Shown one piece after another: positions 1-6,857 of a stretch of 10,239 nucleotides of DNA. The position numbers were made by a program, and so were the translations under genes. Source of the DNA: Cephalothrix spiralis (lineage: Eukaryota > Nemertea > Palaeonemertea > Archinemertea > Cephalotrichidae); assembly GCA_032353305.1 (NCBI GenBank), contig JAUCNG010413580.1, forward strand, positions 1 through 10,239, in the 5' to 3' direction. The notes beneath the pieces are model-generated. The model worked only from the letters and a program-made list of their open reading frames with translations. It was not told where the DNA came from and searched no databases. Position 1 is the first letter of the stretch. Each line of letters starts with the position of its first letter.

Positions 1-17
1 CCCCCCCCCCCCCCCCC
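1..17. repeat. poly-C homopolymer run
   Basis: Seventeen consecutive C residues open the window, followed directly by A-rich sequence. A second, 10-base G run lies at 128-137, so the two could pair as opposite strands. Long C or G runs are rare in DNA this AT-rich. It may be a true microsatellite, or a point where assembly or read length is unreliable. No function is inferred. Confidence 0.9.
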
Positions 18-535
18 AAAAATTGATCTTATAATCAATTGAAAAAATCTAACTAATTATTTAATTCTTTTTTCTTCTTCTCATTTTACTGATCTGATTT
101 TCTCCTTTCTTTTTTTGCGCGTATGGAGGGGGGGGGGTATTAATAATCTTCTTTTTTGAATATTATATTATATTCAGTTACGTACCTGTATATTTGTAAA
201 TAATATGAAAATTTCTTTTGAAAATAAAATCTAAATTTAAAATATATATTATATAAATAGATTTCTAAACACCATCAGTTTTACCAAATGTCTATTTGAT
301 TTTGATAATGAATCTACACGTTTAATGAATATTTATCAACTAGGCCTACATATATATTGAAAATACCAGCAGAAAATTGAAAGACAGCTTGTAACTTTTT
401 GTAACTCGTCGACTACGGTAATGAAATTTGTCTGATCATGTGATTAGAATACAGTGATAGAATTGACAAAATAGGCCTAATTGAGTCCAACAGCTTTTTT
501 TCCCTTTTCCCCTTCAAAGTGTATTTTTGCGATCA
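18..535. other. AT-rich non-coding stretch with pyrimidine tract and poly-G
   Basis: No gene is visible. At 21-40 there is a perfect 7-bp inverted repeat (AATTGAT / ATCAATT, 6-base loop). From about 59 to 116 the plus strand is strongly T/C-rich (runs of T and CTTCTT), then comes GCGCG and ten G residues at 128-137. The remainder is A/T-rich and featureless apart from two AGGCCTA words near 342 and 473. The pyrimidine/purine asymmetry could be a decayed microsatellite or transposon tail. I see no splice-site-plus-coding pattern. Confidence 0.6.
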
Positions 536-607
536 GCCCCCGTAGCTCAGTTGGTGAACCCACTGACTTCGAAATCATGACGTCATGGTCTTGGATACAA
601 ATTCTTC
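536..607 (+). pseudogene. degenerate tRNA-like sequence (SINE head or tRNA pseudogene)
   Basis: The stretch CGTAGCTCAGTTGGTGAACC at 541-560 is a close match to the tRNA D-arm / RNA polymerase III A box (TAGCTCAGTTGG at 543-554). About 45 bases later GGATACAAATTC stands where the B box (GGTTCGANTCC type) is expected, but with several mismatches, so the T arm is not intact. No acceptor stem closes. It is best read as an old tRNA pseudogene or the 5' head of a degraded SINE. The known SINE body of this window does not follow it; a foldback repeat starts directly downstream. Confidence 0.55.
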
Positions 608-610
608 AAT

Positions 611-850
611 GGAATTTTTGTTGACAGGGAATTTTTGGTTGAAAGGTATTTTTCGAAAGTGCGGAATTGTCGTCGAATATTTTCTGATATTTATATTGCT
701 ACACAAAATATAGTGATATTTTATCGAACTCAATTTTCGTCAAAATTAGCCCAAAACCCTAAAACAATTAAATTTCCGTTCGACGAAAATTCTGTCAACC
801 AAAATGTTTTGAACCAAAATTCCTGTCGACGCAAATTCATGTCGACGAAT
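611..850. mobile_element. imperfect foldback element made of short CGACGAAAATTCC-type units
   Basis: The left end (611-650) carries GGAATTTTTGTTGACAGGG followed by AATTTTTGGTTGAAA. Its reverse complement closely matches the right end (805-838), where TTTTGAACCAAAATTCCTGT and then CGACGCAAATTC are read. The right arm is itself a short tandem array: AATTCTGTCAACCAAAAT, ACCAAAATTCCTGTCGACG and AATTCATGTCGACG succeed each other at about 15-20 bp steps (780-850). The roughly 150 bp between the arms is AT-rich. This arrangement (inverted ends with internal short repeats) fits a non-autonomous foldback/MITE-like element. An 88-codon open frame at 635-901 crosses it but shows no protein family and is not called. 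Confidence 0.5.
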
Positions 851-899
851 ATGCCTATCGCCTGTGTACTAATCAAAATTATAAAACGTACGAAAAATT

Positions 900-1195
900 A
901 AAAAATTACCGAAATTACGTCGAAATCACTGAAATTACATAAAAATTATCCGGAATTTTTTTTAATGTGATTCCTGCCTGATACATTAAAATTATCCGAA
1001 ATTACGTCGAAATTAAGTCAAAATAAAGTCTAAATTACAGAAATTTTGTCTAAATTACTGAAATTAAGTCGAGATTATTGAAATTGCGTCGAAATTGCGT
1101 CGAAATTAATTAAATTGCGTAAAAATTACAAAAATTCAGTCGAAATTACTGAAATTACGTCGAATCAATGAAATTACATCAAAATTATAATACGA
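900..1195. repeat. minisatellite of GAAATTAC / GTCGAAATTAC units
   Basis: About 300 bp consist of diverged copies of a unit near 10-11 bp, often paired as GTCGAAATTACTGAAATTAC (about 20 bp). Examples are GAAATTACGTCGAAAT near 910, near 998 and near 1154, with variants GAAATTGCGTC near 1080-1100. The array is interrupted at about 950-990 by a non-unit segment containing TGTGATTCCTGCC. A related segment containing TGTGATTCCCGCC follows the array at 1225-1238, which suggests a higher-order repeat of about 260 bp. Copies are too diverged for recent expansion. Confidence 0.75.
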
Positions 1196-1440
1196 ATTTT
1201 TCTTCTTCAAATGTACGAACAAATTGTGATTCCCGCCCCTCGTTTTAATACTACAGCTGAAAACCAGCTACAAGGGACACCTACGGTACCAGCAAAGTAT
1301 CCCTATTCCGTGTTGTCCCAAAATGTTTAGTACGAGCATATTATGTCGGAACCGCATAAACTGTCCAGACCTCAATTCCGGATGTGTCCCTAATCAGAGG
1401 TTCCACTGTACATATATATAGCGGCACAGTAGAACTATAT
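1196..1440. repeat. decayed repeat region with a 70-bp internal period
   Basis: No gene is seen. ATTCCGTGTTGTCCC at 1305-1319 recurs as ATTCCGGATGTGTCCC at 1375-1390, a spacing of 70 bp, which suggests two diverged copies of a longer tandem unit. The words GGGACAC (near 1274) and TGTCCC, and AGGTTCCACTGTA at 1398-1410, add to a repeat-like texture. An alternating TATA tract at about 1412-1421 follows. I cannot assign a family. Confidence 0.35.
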
Positions 1441-1441
1441 G

Positions 1442-1466
1442 GCGCCTTCGGCGGCCTTAAAGGCGC
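1442..1466. other. GC-rich hairpin
   Basis: GCGCCTT at 1442-1448 pairs perfectly with AAGGCGC at 1460-1466 across an 11-base loop. The loop itself is GC-rich (CGGCGGCC). It is a GC island in otherwise AT-rich DNA. An 84-codon frame at 1439-1693 starts on it, but its translated sequence suggests no family and it stops exactly where the 109-bp repeat begins, so I read the hairpin as repeat-derived and not as a coding start. Confidence 0.5.
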
Positions 1467-1690
1467 AACTCAACTTGTCAAAGCCTATCCTTACAAGTCA
1501 AATCACACCACAAGAGGTCTATATGTTTTACAAGGACAATAACATCATGCATGATGACAAAAATATTCAAAAGACAGTGATCATTAGCAGTTTTTTTGAT
1601 GAGCTGATGATCGATTCATCTAATTATTTCGGACAGTTATCGGAAAAGAGCATGACAAAATTCATCAAGATCTTCCGACTCATTCACTTT

Positions 1691-1799
1691 TAGGAAGATT
1701 GCCAACCTTGAGGATTCCCTTGAAGTGTGAGACCTCAAACAAGGCCGTATCGGATATCATTCAATTCTGATTAACATTTGTAAAAAGTGGAATTTGAAA
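1691..1799 (+). repeat. 109-bp direct repeat, copy A
   Basis: This segment begins TAGGAAGATTGCCAACCTTG and ends AAAAAGTGGAATTTGAAA. It aligns without gaps to 2302-2410, with about ten mismatches by eye (around 90% identity). A short resemblance continues after it (ATGTTAGT at 1802-1809 and at about 2428-2435), where copy B has extra bases. The repeat lacks TG...CA ends and no promoter is evident, so it is not a convincing LTR. It may be a dispersed repeat present twice, or the product of an old duplication of 611 bp. Confidence 0.85.
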
Positions 1800-1856
1800 A
1801 TATGTTAGTATTTCACGTATGAACGATTGAGATCTGTACATTGTTAAATATCTGTG

Positions 1857-1942
1857 GGAGAAATAGCTCGGTAGCATAGCCTGTTCAGCGCGGCTTGCAA
1901 GCTGGTGGATCGCAACGGTCGCGAGTTCGAACCCCATTAGGG
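1857..1942 (+). pseudogene. tRNA-like head, plus strand (SINE 5' module or tRNA pseudogene)
   Basis: TAGCTCGGTAGCATAGC at 1864-1880 resembles a D-arm/A box, and GAGTTCGAACCCC at 1923-1935 is a near-perfect B box. A GGCTTGCAAGC segment between them resembles an anticodon arm. The A-to-B distance is somewhat long and the acceptor stem does not close, so it is not a functional tRNA. A closely similar module (GGAGAAATAGCTCGGTAG, then AGCC and GTTCAG) occurs in reverse orientation at 4308-4334 as the head of SINE copy 2. The sequence directly downstream is the tail end of SINE copy 1 on the other strand, so head and body are opposed here. Confidence 0.65.
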
Positions 1943-1963
1943 TATCAATTTAGCTCAATAATT

Positions 1964-2298
1964 TCTTCTTCTACCTTCTTCTATATAGGGCGTCAGATGA
2001 CTGGCTCAAATAGAAACAATGGTCCGCTTGCTGAGCATTTACCATTAGGCCAGTAGACCTATCCTGCACTCTAATCTATTTTCTATATACAAATTAGCAG
2101 TGGGATTTTTACTTCGAAGGGAGGGACAGTGTCCCAATCCAAGTATTTAACCTGACCGAGCGACCCAGGAAGCTATGCGCTGGGGAACTTGCTTAAGGTT
2201 CCACCCGATGGAAAGTGGTGTCGAGCCGGGTCTCGAACCCGAAACCTCCGGATAGAAAAGACCGAAGTTCTAAAACTTAACCACCGAGCCACCACTCA
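1964..2298 (-). mobile_element. tRNA-derived SINE, copy 1 (near full length)
   Basis: Read on the minus strand, the element starts with a tRNA-like head: TGGCTCGGTGGTTAAG (A box; plus 2275-2290) and GGGTTCGAGACCCGG (B box; plus 2226-2240). Next comes a body of about 230 bp containing CACTTTCCATCGGGTGGAAC, AGGTTAAATAC, GGGACACTGTCCCTCCCTTC and GACGCCC, and finally a TATATAGAAGAAG tail with a second diverged tail unit. The body is shared with copies at 4059, 7734, 8168 and 8906. There is no ORF, as expected for a SINE dependent on a partner LINE. I could not find a clear target-site duplication. The 109-bp repeat B begins four bases past the head end. Confidence 0.85.
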
Positions 2299-2301
2299 TT
2301 C

Positions 2302-2410
2302 TAGGATGATTGCCAACCTTGAAGATTTCCTTTAAGTGTGGGACCTCAAACAAGGGGGTATCAGATAGCATTCAACTCTGATTAACATTTGTAAAAAGTG
2401 GAATTTGAAA
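2302..2410 (+). repeat. 109-bp direct repeat, copy B
   Basis: This is the partner of the repeat at 1691-1799: same length, same orientation, about 90% identical, offset by exactly 611 bp. It begins TAGGATGATTGCCAACCTTG and ends AAAAAGTGGAATTTGAAA. The two copies bracket a plus-strand tRNA-like head and a minus-strand SINE. The amount of divergence means the pair is old. Confidence 0.85.
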
Positions 2411-3492
2411 GGCCTTACAGAAATATAAATGTTAGTGGAGCTTTTTATCAATATTTCAAGGAGGATTTGTTGATTTTACTGAGCTCATAACAAGACAAAA
2501 GACCACGGACAATCTATATAAAAATTCAATAACATGAACTGAAAACCAAATTAATATCAGACGGCAAATAGCAGGGGTTATACGCACCTTGCTAGATATG
2601 TCACATTTTTTAACAAAGCGTTTTTTCACCATTTTTCACAGACGGCACAATGCCACAGTTTCGTTTATCCTATCTAAAACATACAAAAACCCTGATGATC
2701 GAGGCCCCGTAACTCCCACAAAAAATTGTAAAAAAAATCTTTTTAACTACTACATGTAGTTACCAGGGTTATTATCTCTTCCACAAAAAAAGTTAAGATA
2801 GGTTTAGCACAATGTTTTCGAGAAATCAGCCTTCGAAAAAAAACTTTTTATTTGTTACATTTTTGGAAAACTGTCACTATTGACCTAATCACTCGAAAAA
2901 ACCAAAAAATCCTTACCCGAATTTCTTTTATAAGGCTACCATACCACATCTTAGTTTATACTTATAGCCAGTTTTGACTAGATGATCCACTTTTTTCCAT
3001 GTTTAATCACCCAAAACGTAAGAATTTTAGTTTTTATACGCACTATATTTGACTCTTATGTCCGAAAGAAGGACCTAACTGTAGTCTGGTGCCAAACAAT
3101 TTCTTGAGATATTTCACATATTTTGTACAGTACACCAGGAACATATTTACCTGTTAACATGTATTTTTACTCTTGTTCAACCCTCAGTCGAATAAAATTC
3201 TGCATTGAACTACGTATCGCCGGGACCGTCAATATGTTCACTGTTCAGCCATGTTTGCGATTTTTAGTCTATAATCTGAATTTTACATTTCAATTTGGTT
3301 TTAACCCTTTTTTCCACAGCCAAAATTTATTCTTTTCATTTAGCTAACGTTGCGGTATAATGCCTTTGATATTTTAAGGGGGATATATCCGAGAGTTATC
3401 ATAAACTCTTGGACGAACCATTATACTATCTAGATATCACACGTCTGGAGTTCATATTACATGTCTAGATTTAATAAGAGCATGGTCACGTG
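2411..3492. other. non-coding stretch without recognised feature
   Basis: About 1.1 kb of AT-rich DNA shows no gene. I noted a 12-bp perfect palindrome ACTACATGTAGT at 2749-2760, and two direct copies of TTATACGCAC at 2578 and 3034. A TCTAGAT word occurs twice near 3429 and 3462. Runs of A and T (AAAAAAA, TTTTTT) are frequent. A 74-codon frame at 3123-3347 is low-complexity (F, N, L and S rich) and is not called. It may contain old unrecognised transposon sequence. Confidence 0.5.
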
Positions 3493-3680
3493 AGCTAAAT
3501 CAGTTATTTCATCGTAATGTTTGGTTTTCCAGGATAAATATCAAGACTCTGACCACATGCTGCGTTGAAATGCACTTAATATCATTCTCGCGTTACTCGA
3601 ATGATATGTAGCACATTTCAACTTGCACGTGGCTCTCGTCATGAAATATATCCTGGAGTACCAAATAACTACATAAAGCT
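3493..3680. mobile_element. imperfect palindromic element (MITE/foldback-like), about 188 bp
   Basis: The two halves are reverse complements with gaps. The left half reads AGCTAAATCAGTTATTT, TTGGTTTTCCAGGATAAATA, GTTGAAATGC and ATATCATTC. The right half, read in reverse complement, gives AGCTTTATGTAGTTATTT, TTGGTACTCCAGGATATAT, GTTGAAATGTGC and ATATCATTC. The innermost perfect arms are 3579-3587 and 3599-3607, with an 11-base loop. The left half has an extra insertion (CATCGTAATG) near 3510. There is no coding capacity. Target-site duplications are not obvious. A non-autonomous DNA transposon is the simplest reading, as the arms are too long for chance. Confidence 0.75.
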
Positions 3681-3727
3681 AAAAAATGTCACACCCCTAC
3701 AGTCAAAGTTACTACATCATTTGGCAC

Positions 3728-3899
3728 ATGAATAATGTAAGATTATTCATTTTAACGTCAATGTCATAAGGGATGTCAGATGATTTCAATTAAATCATAA
3801 ATATTTCATTAGTTTTATCCCTAAGTGTAACGATATCATGCTATTTTTCCCTTGGGGTGTTTTTCCAATCAATTGGAAGCCGCGATGTCATGAACATCG
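3728..3899. repeat. series of four short hairpins
   Basis: Four perfect inverted repeats occur in 170 bp. They are ATGAATAAT/ATTATTCAT (3728-3750, 5-base loop), TGATTT/AAATCA (3781-3797), TTCCAAT/ATTGGAA (3863-3878, 2-base loop) and CGATGT/ACATCG (3883-3899). Short AT-rich palindromes are common by chance in DNA of this composition, so only the density, directly downstream of a palindromic element, is notable. They could be remnants of another foldback element. Confidence 0.45.
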
Positions 3900-4058
3900 G
3901 GCGATTGAGATAGAAGATTTACACAGGAAAAAACATTTCAAAATTATTTCTAAGTCTGTTCATGTCTCAGTTTGACGTACAGTCAAAAGTAAAGGATCTA
4001 TAAAAGTATCCTACATATGGATAGATAAAATTCCCATACTATTTAAAAATGTAATCAT

Positions 4059-4339
4059 TTCTTCTTCTTCAGATGACTGGCTCAAATAGACACAATGGTC
4101 CGCTTGTTGAGCATTTACCTTTAGGCCTGTGGACCTATCCCGCACTCGTATCTATTTTCTATATACCGTTTACCCCGAAGGGAGGGACACGTATTTAACC
4201 TGACCGAGCCACTCATGAGGCTGTACGAAGAACTTTGCCCAAGGTTCCTCCCGATGGTAAGTAGTGTCGAGACTTAAGAATTTCAAAATTCCCTGATTTT
4301 TCCCTGAACGGGCTTACCTACCGAGCTATTTCTCCTATA
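4059..4339 (-). mobile_element. tRNA-derived SINE, copy 2 (internally deleted, divergent head)
   Basis: The body is recognised by CAGATGACTGGCTCAAATAG (plus 4070-4089), GGTCCGCTTGTTGAGCATTT, CTATTTTCTATATACCG, GGGAGGGACA, CGTATTTAACCTGACCGAGC and AAGGTTCCTCCCGATGG. Compared with copies 1 and 4 it lacks the GATTAGCAGTGGG segment and the AGTGTCCCACTCC segment. Its 5' head is different: in minus sense GGAGAAATAGCTCGGTAG, then AGCCCGTTCAG, like the plus-strand module at 1857. Where the B box should be there is instead AT-rich sequence with two TTCCCTGA words (4290-4307). The 3' tail is reduced to GAAGAAG. No clear target duplication. Confidence 0.8.
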
Positions 4340-4865
4340 GATATAAAACAATGAAGCTGTATTAAAATGCATTTCAAAGTTACCAAATATCAAATTGGAC
4401 TTATTAACGATGAATATGATTAATTATAATAAACAACAATGAAATTATAACATAAGTACTATAAATATAGCAGATAATTTTTAAAATATTACGAATAGAA
4501 TTCTACAGCCAGTGATAATATGATAACGATATCGAGGTTCATAGTTTTACTTTTATAAATGATATACCTTTGATGTCGTCAAATGATTTCGAGATTACCA
4601 TTTCAGTTTAGAATTTCATCAAGAGTGCTTAACTCTACCACCAGCTGTACTGACCCATGTTTAATGATTGCTATATTATGATCCCTTTTCAAAAGTATAG
4701 ATTAATGGGTATCAGAATGCACATCAAATCCTATAATTTTAAATAAAACAAGACAGTTTTCACTCAGTAAAAATTTCTGCTTTAAAAAAATATAGGATAT
4801 TGGAGACGGAGGTCTAGGAATCACAAATCATGGGATAAATAACGAAAAAACCAATCAAAAATTAG
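4340..4865. other. AT-rich non-coding stretch
   Basis: No gene, RNA or clear repeat is visible. The sequence is strongly A/T-rich (for example 4380-4500), with no open frame of note and no inverted repeat worth listing. Confidence 0.5.
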
Positions 4866-4969
4866 AACCATTTTCCCTGACTTTCCACGTGACCATTTCT
4901 AACCATTTTCCCTGACTTTCTTAATTATTCACTATCGAAATATCAGATAATATCAGATAATATATATAT
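4866..4969. repeat. short tandem repeats: 20-base unit twice, then TATCAGATAA twice and (TA)n
   Basis: AACCATTTTCCCTGACTTTC occurs identically at 4866-4885 and 4901-4920, a 35-bp period. Shortly after, TATCAGATAA is repeated head to tail at 4941-4950 and 4951-4960, and runs into an alternating TA tract to 4969. The perfect identity of the 20-base pair suggests a recent local duplication. The TTCCCTGAC word also occurs near 4292, 4302 and 5222. Confidence 0.85.
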
Positions 4970-5123
4970 TATTTAGAAATCAAGAAGACATTAATGAAAG
5001 TAAAAATTTGTAACTTTTTTACTAAACACAAATAGATCCCTTTTATGGAAAACAATTTCAAAAAGCTATCCTTAACTTTTTATATTAATCTAACAGATCC
5101 ATATACATGTAATAATGTCTGAG

Positions 5124-5140
5124 CCGCGCCATCGGCGCGG
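5124..5140. other. GC-rich hairpin
   Basis: CCGCGCC (5124-5130) and GGCGCGG (5134-5140) form a perfect 7-bp stem with loop ATC. It is an isolated GC island. Downstream on the plus strand are no T runs of terminator type. It lies inside a 62-codon minus-strand frame (5085-5273) whose product suggests no family. Confidence 0.6.
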
Positions 5141-5320
5141 AAACGTTTGAGTTTTTAATCGTAAGGGACGACACTCCCGTTTTTTGGTATTTCAGAAAAT
5201 GTTTCCTGACCACCAAGATGAATTCCCTGACAATTTTCAATTCAATTTTGATCAAAATGTTCCATGGACTCATCCCAGTACAGACCGGTTCATAATATCC
5301 TCATATTTATTATCTGTGCC

Positions 5321-5365
5321 TCGATAGTGGGCGATAGAAAAACTATCGAAAGATATCGAACGATT
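5321..5365. repeat. CGATAG / TATCGA-rich hairpin repeat
   Basis: CGATAG at 5332-5337 pairs with CTATCG at 5343-5348 around an AAAAA loop. Further TCGATAG (5321), ATATCGAA and CGAACGAT words surround it. Together they look like a small cluster of short inverted and direct repeats. Confidence 0.5.
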
Positions 5366-6109
5366 TGGGTCAGTATCAGATCGTAACAGCTATAACACCT
5401 GCGGTATTTTATTTAGTCTACTGGGGTATTATTTCTCCGACTCCAGGTCAAGTGGAAGTTCAAAATATCGTAAACTAAACATAGTTTGAGTCACAGGATA
5501 CTGAGTATATCACCGGACAATTTGATGTTCGGAGGTTCTCGGAAATCACCGATAGCAAGAGCATGACAAAACCGAATATTTTGCACTATCATCCAGAAAT
5601 GTAAGCGGCAGGTAGATGTGATAATCGATTCCGAAAGTATGGACTAATCTGGTCACGTTCCTAAACTTTCTATAGGCTTCAATTATTATAAAGACAACAG
5701 TGTTTGTACAGACAGGGGCCTGGAGACTGTTGTCATGTACAATAGTTAGAATTTCAAAAATGTTTCAGCAGCTGTTTTTATAAAAATATTCACCCAATTT
5801 TTTTAGGCCCTCGATTTATAAGGCACACTGTGACTTATTTATCAAAAAACGTTATATTGATTGAAAGAACGGACCAGCTTAACTGCTATCAAAGCACACA
5901 ATTTTAAAGCAAAATAAGTCTGGAAAACAGATGATTATGACATACTCGTATTCAGTTTAAATTTATGTAAAACAAAAGCGAAATCAAACAAAAAATGATT
6001 CGTTTATTAACTTATACAGTGCATTCAAATAAAAAGAGAAACAGCCAGATTATGTTGAGTTATGTCAAGGGTTCTGTCAATGTGACATAACTAGATGGTG
6101 TATTATAAA
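5366..6109. other. non-coding stretch with one 9-bp inverted repeat
   Basis: No gene is visible in about 740 bp. GACAACAGT (5693-5701) and ACTGTTGTC (5726-5734) are perfect inverted repeats 24 bases apart. Nothing else rises above background. The end of the stretch (6082-6109) contains GTGACATAACTAGATGG, which may belong to the palindromic element that follows. Confidence 0.45.
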
Positions 6110-6228
6110 ATTACTTCATGATTAGTCGTTTGGTTCGGATTTCATTACGAGAATTTGCACGAGACCTGGAAGGTCGAGTGCAAATTCGATTAATTAAATT
6201 CGAACCAATTGACTACTCATAAAGTAAT
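6110..6228. mobile_element. palindromic element (MITE/foldback-like), about 119 bp core
   Basis: The sequence folds on itself about GACCT-GGA-AGGTC (6163-6175). GAATTTGCAC (6151-6160) pairs perfectly with GTGCAAATTC (6178-6187). Outwards, TTGGTTCGGATTTCATTA matches the reverse complement of TAATTAAATTCGAACCAA, and ATTACTTCATGATTAGTC matches that of GACTACTCATAAAGTAAT, each with few mismatches. Weaker pairing may continue to GTGACATAA (6082) and TGTGTCATAA (6243). No coding potential. Arm length far exceeds chance, so a non-autonomous transposon is likely. Confidence 0.75.
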
Positions 6229-6289
6229 ATCTATTATTACAATGTGTCATAAACTGAGTACTCGCTGAAATAATAATGCCGTCATCTAT

Positions 6290-6334
6290 CTAATTCAACG
6301 CTGCTCCGTTGAATTAGTCTTGACTAATTTAACG
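6290..6334. repeat. three-part inverted repeat with two competing stems
   Basis: CTAATTCAACG (6290-6300) pairs perfectly with CGTTGAATTAG (6307-6317), an 11-bp stem with a 6-base loop. The middle segment extended, CGTTGAATTAGTC (6307-6319), also pairs with GACTAATTTAACG (6322-6334), 12 of 13 bases, with a 2-base loop. Left and right arms therefore compete for the centre. Confidence 0.75.
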
Positions 6335-6467
6335 GGATAGCGTGGAATTCGGAATGATTTGAGAAGGATGACATAAATTGAACCGATTACAGTGTAATAA
6401 TATTTATGGTGACTCAATTGACTCTACATAAACAAATTTTCATTCTTTTTGATTTTTATCTTGTCAC

Positions 6468-6545
6468 ACAAACGAGTTGATAAAATAGAAATTACACTAA
6501 TTGAGAATCTTCTCAATGGATTTTGTATTTTATCAACTCGTTTGT
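6468..6545. mobile_element. nested palindrome with perfect 20-bp arms
   Basis: A 20-base arm at 6468-6487 (begins ACAAACGAG, ends AAAATA) is the exact reverse complement of 6526-6545. Inside, ATTGAGAA (6500-6507) and TTCTCAAT (6510-6517) form a second perfect stem with a 2-base loop. Total span is 78 bp. The perfect arms suggest it is younger than the neighbouring palindromes. It could be a small MITE or the terminal fold of a larger one. Confidence 0.75.
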
Positions 6546-6857
6546 TAGAAATTTACGACCTCTCTATTTAATAATGAAATTAGGCGGTGGAGATTGAACT
6601 TCAAGTATTAAAAGTCCTAAATCATTGCAGCTCCCTTGTTTATGAAGGGATTTAAACCCTTTCCTTTCTATTGAGATAGGGAGGCACATTCCGATCCTCT
6701 ACGTTATCTGATTATTTATTATATTCACCTTCTCTTTGGCACGATGGGAGTTAAATCCGATTTAATTTTTCATTTTAAAATCATATTATGTATATATTGC
6801 ATAAAATTATTTTTTGAAAATAAAATCTCGGAGAGTTTTTTGGTGAAAATATTTGGG
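6546..6857. other. non-coding stretch
   Basis: No gene or clear repeat is visible. GGGATTTAAACCCTTTCC near 6647 contains a short GGG..CCC symmetry. A 66-codon frame at 6744-6944 crosses into the tRNA-like sequence and is regarded as chance. Confidence 0.4.

Noticed and set aside
635-901. 88-codon plus-strand open frame
   Set aside because: It lies across the foldback element and its short repeats, has no recognisable family, and similar lengths arise by chance in repeats.
1439-1693. 84-codon plus-strand open frame starting at a GC hairpin
   Set aside because: The product shows no domain I recognise. It ends at the first base of the 109-bp repeat, and there is no sign of splice sites or codon bias. 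An old coding fragment of a transposon cannot be excluded.
1691-2410. LTR retrotransposon or TRIM with 109-bp LTRs
   Set aside because: No TG...CA ends, no primer-binding site or polypurine tract seen, and the interior is explained by SINE modules. Kept only as a hypothesis in the findings.
2578-3043. TTATACGCAC at 2578 and 3034 as terminal repeats of an element
   Set aside because: Only ten bases match, in direct and not inverted orientation, and the flanks differ.
3123-3347. 74-codon plus-strand open frame
   Set aside because: Low-complexity F/L/N/S-rich translation typical of random AT-rich DNA.
3728-3899. CRISPR-like spaced palindromes
   Set aside because: The hairpins have different sequences and irregular spacing; there are no direct repeats with uniform spacers and the DNA is evidently eukaryotic.
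5085-5273. 62-codon minus-strand open frame
   Set aside because: Short, no family, and it contains the GC hairpin and TTCCCTGA words.
1646-5571. Shared 15-base word AAGAGCATGACAAAA at 1646 and 5557
   Set aside because: The flanks do not align convincingly; a match of this length in A-rich DNA can be chance.
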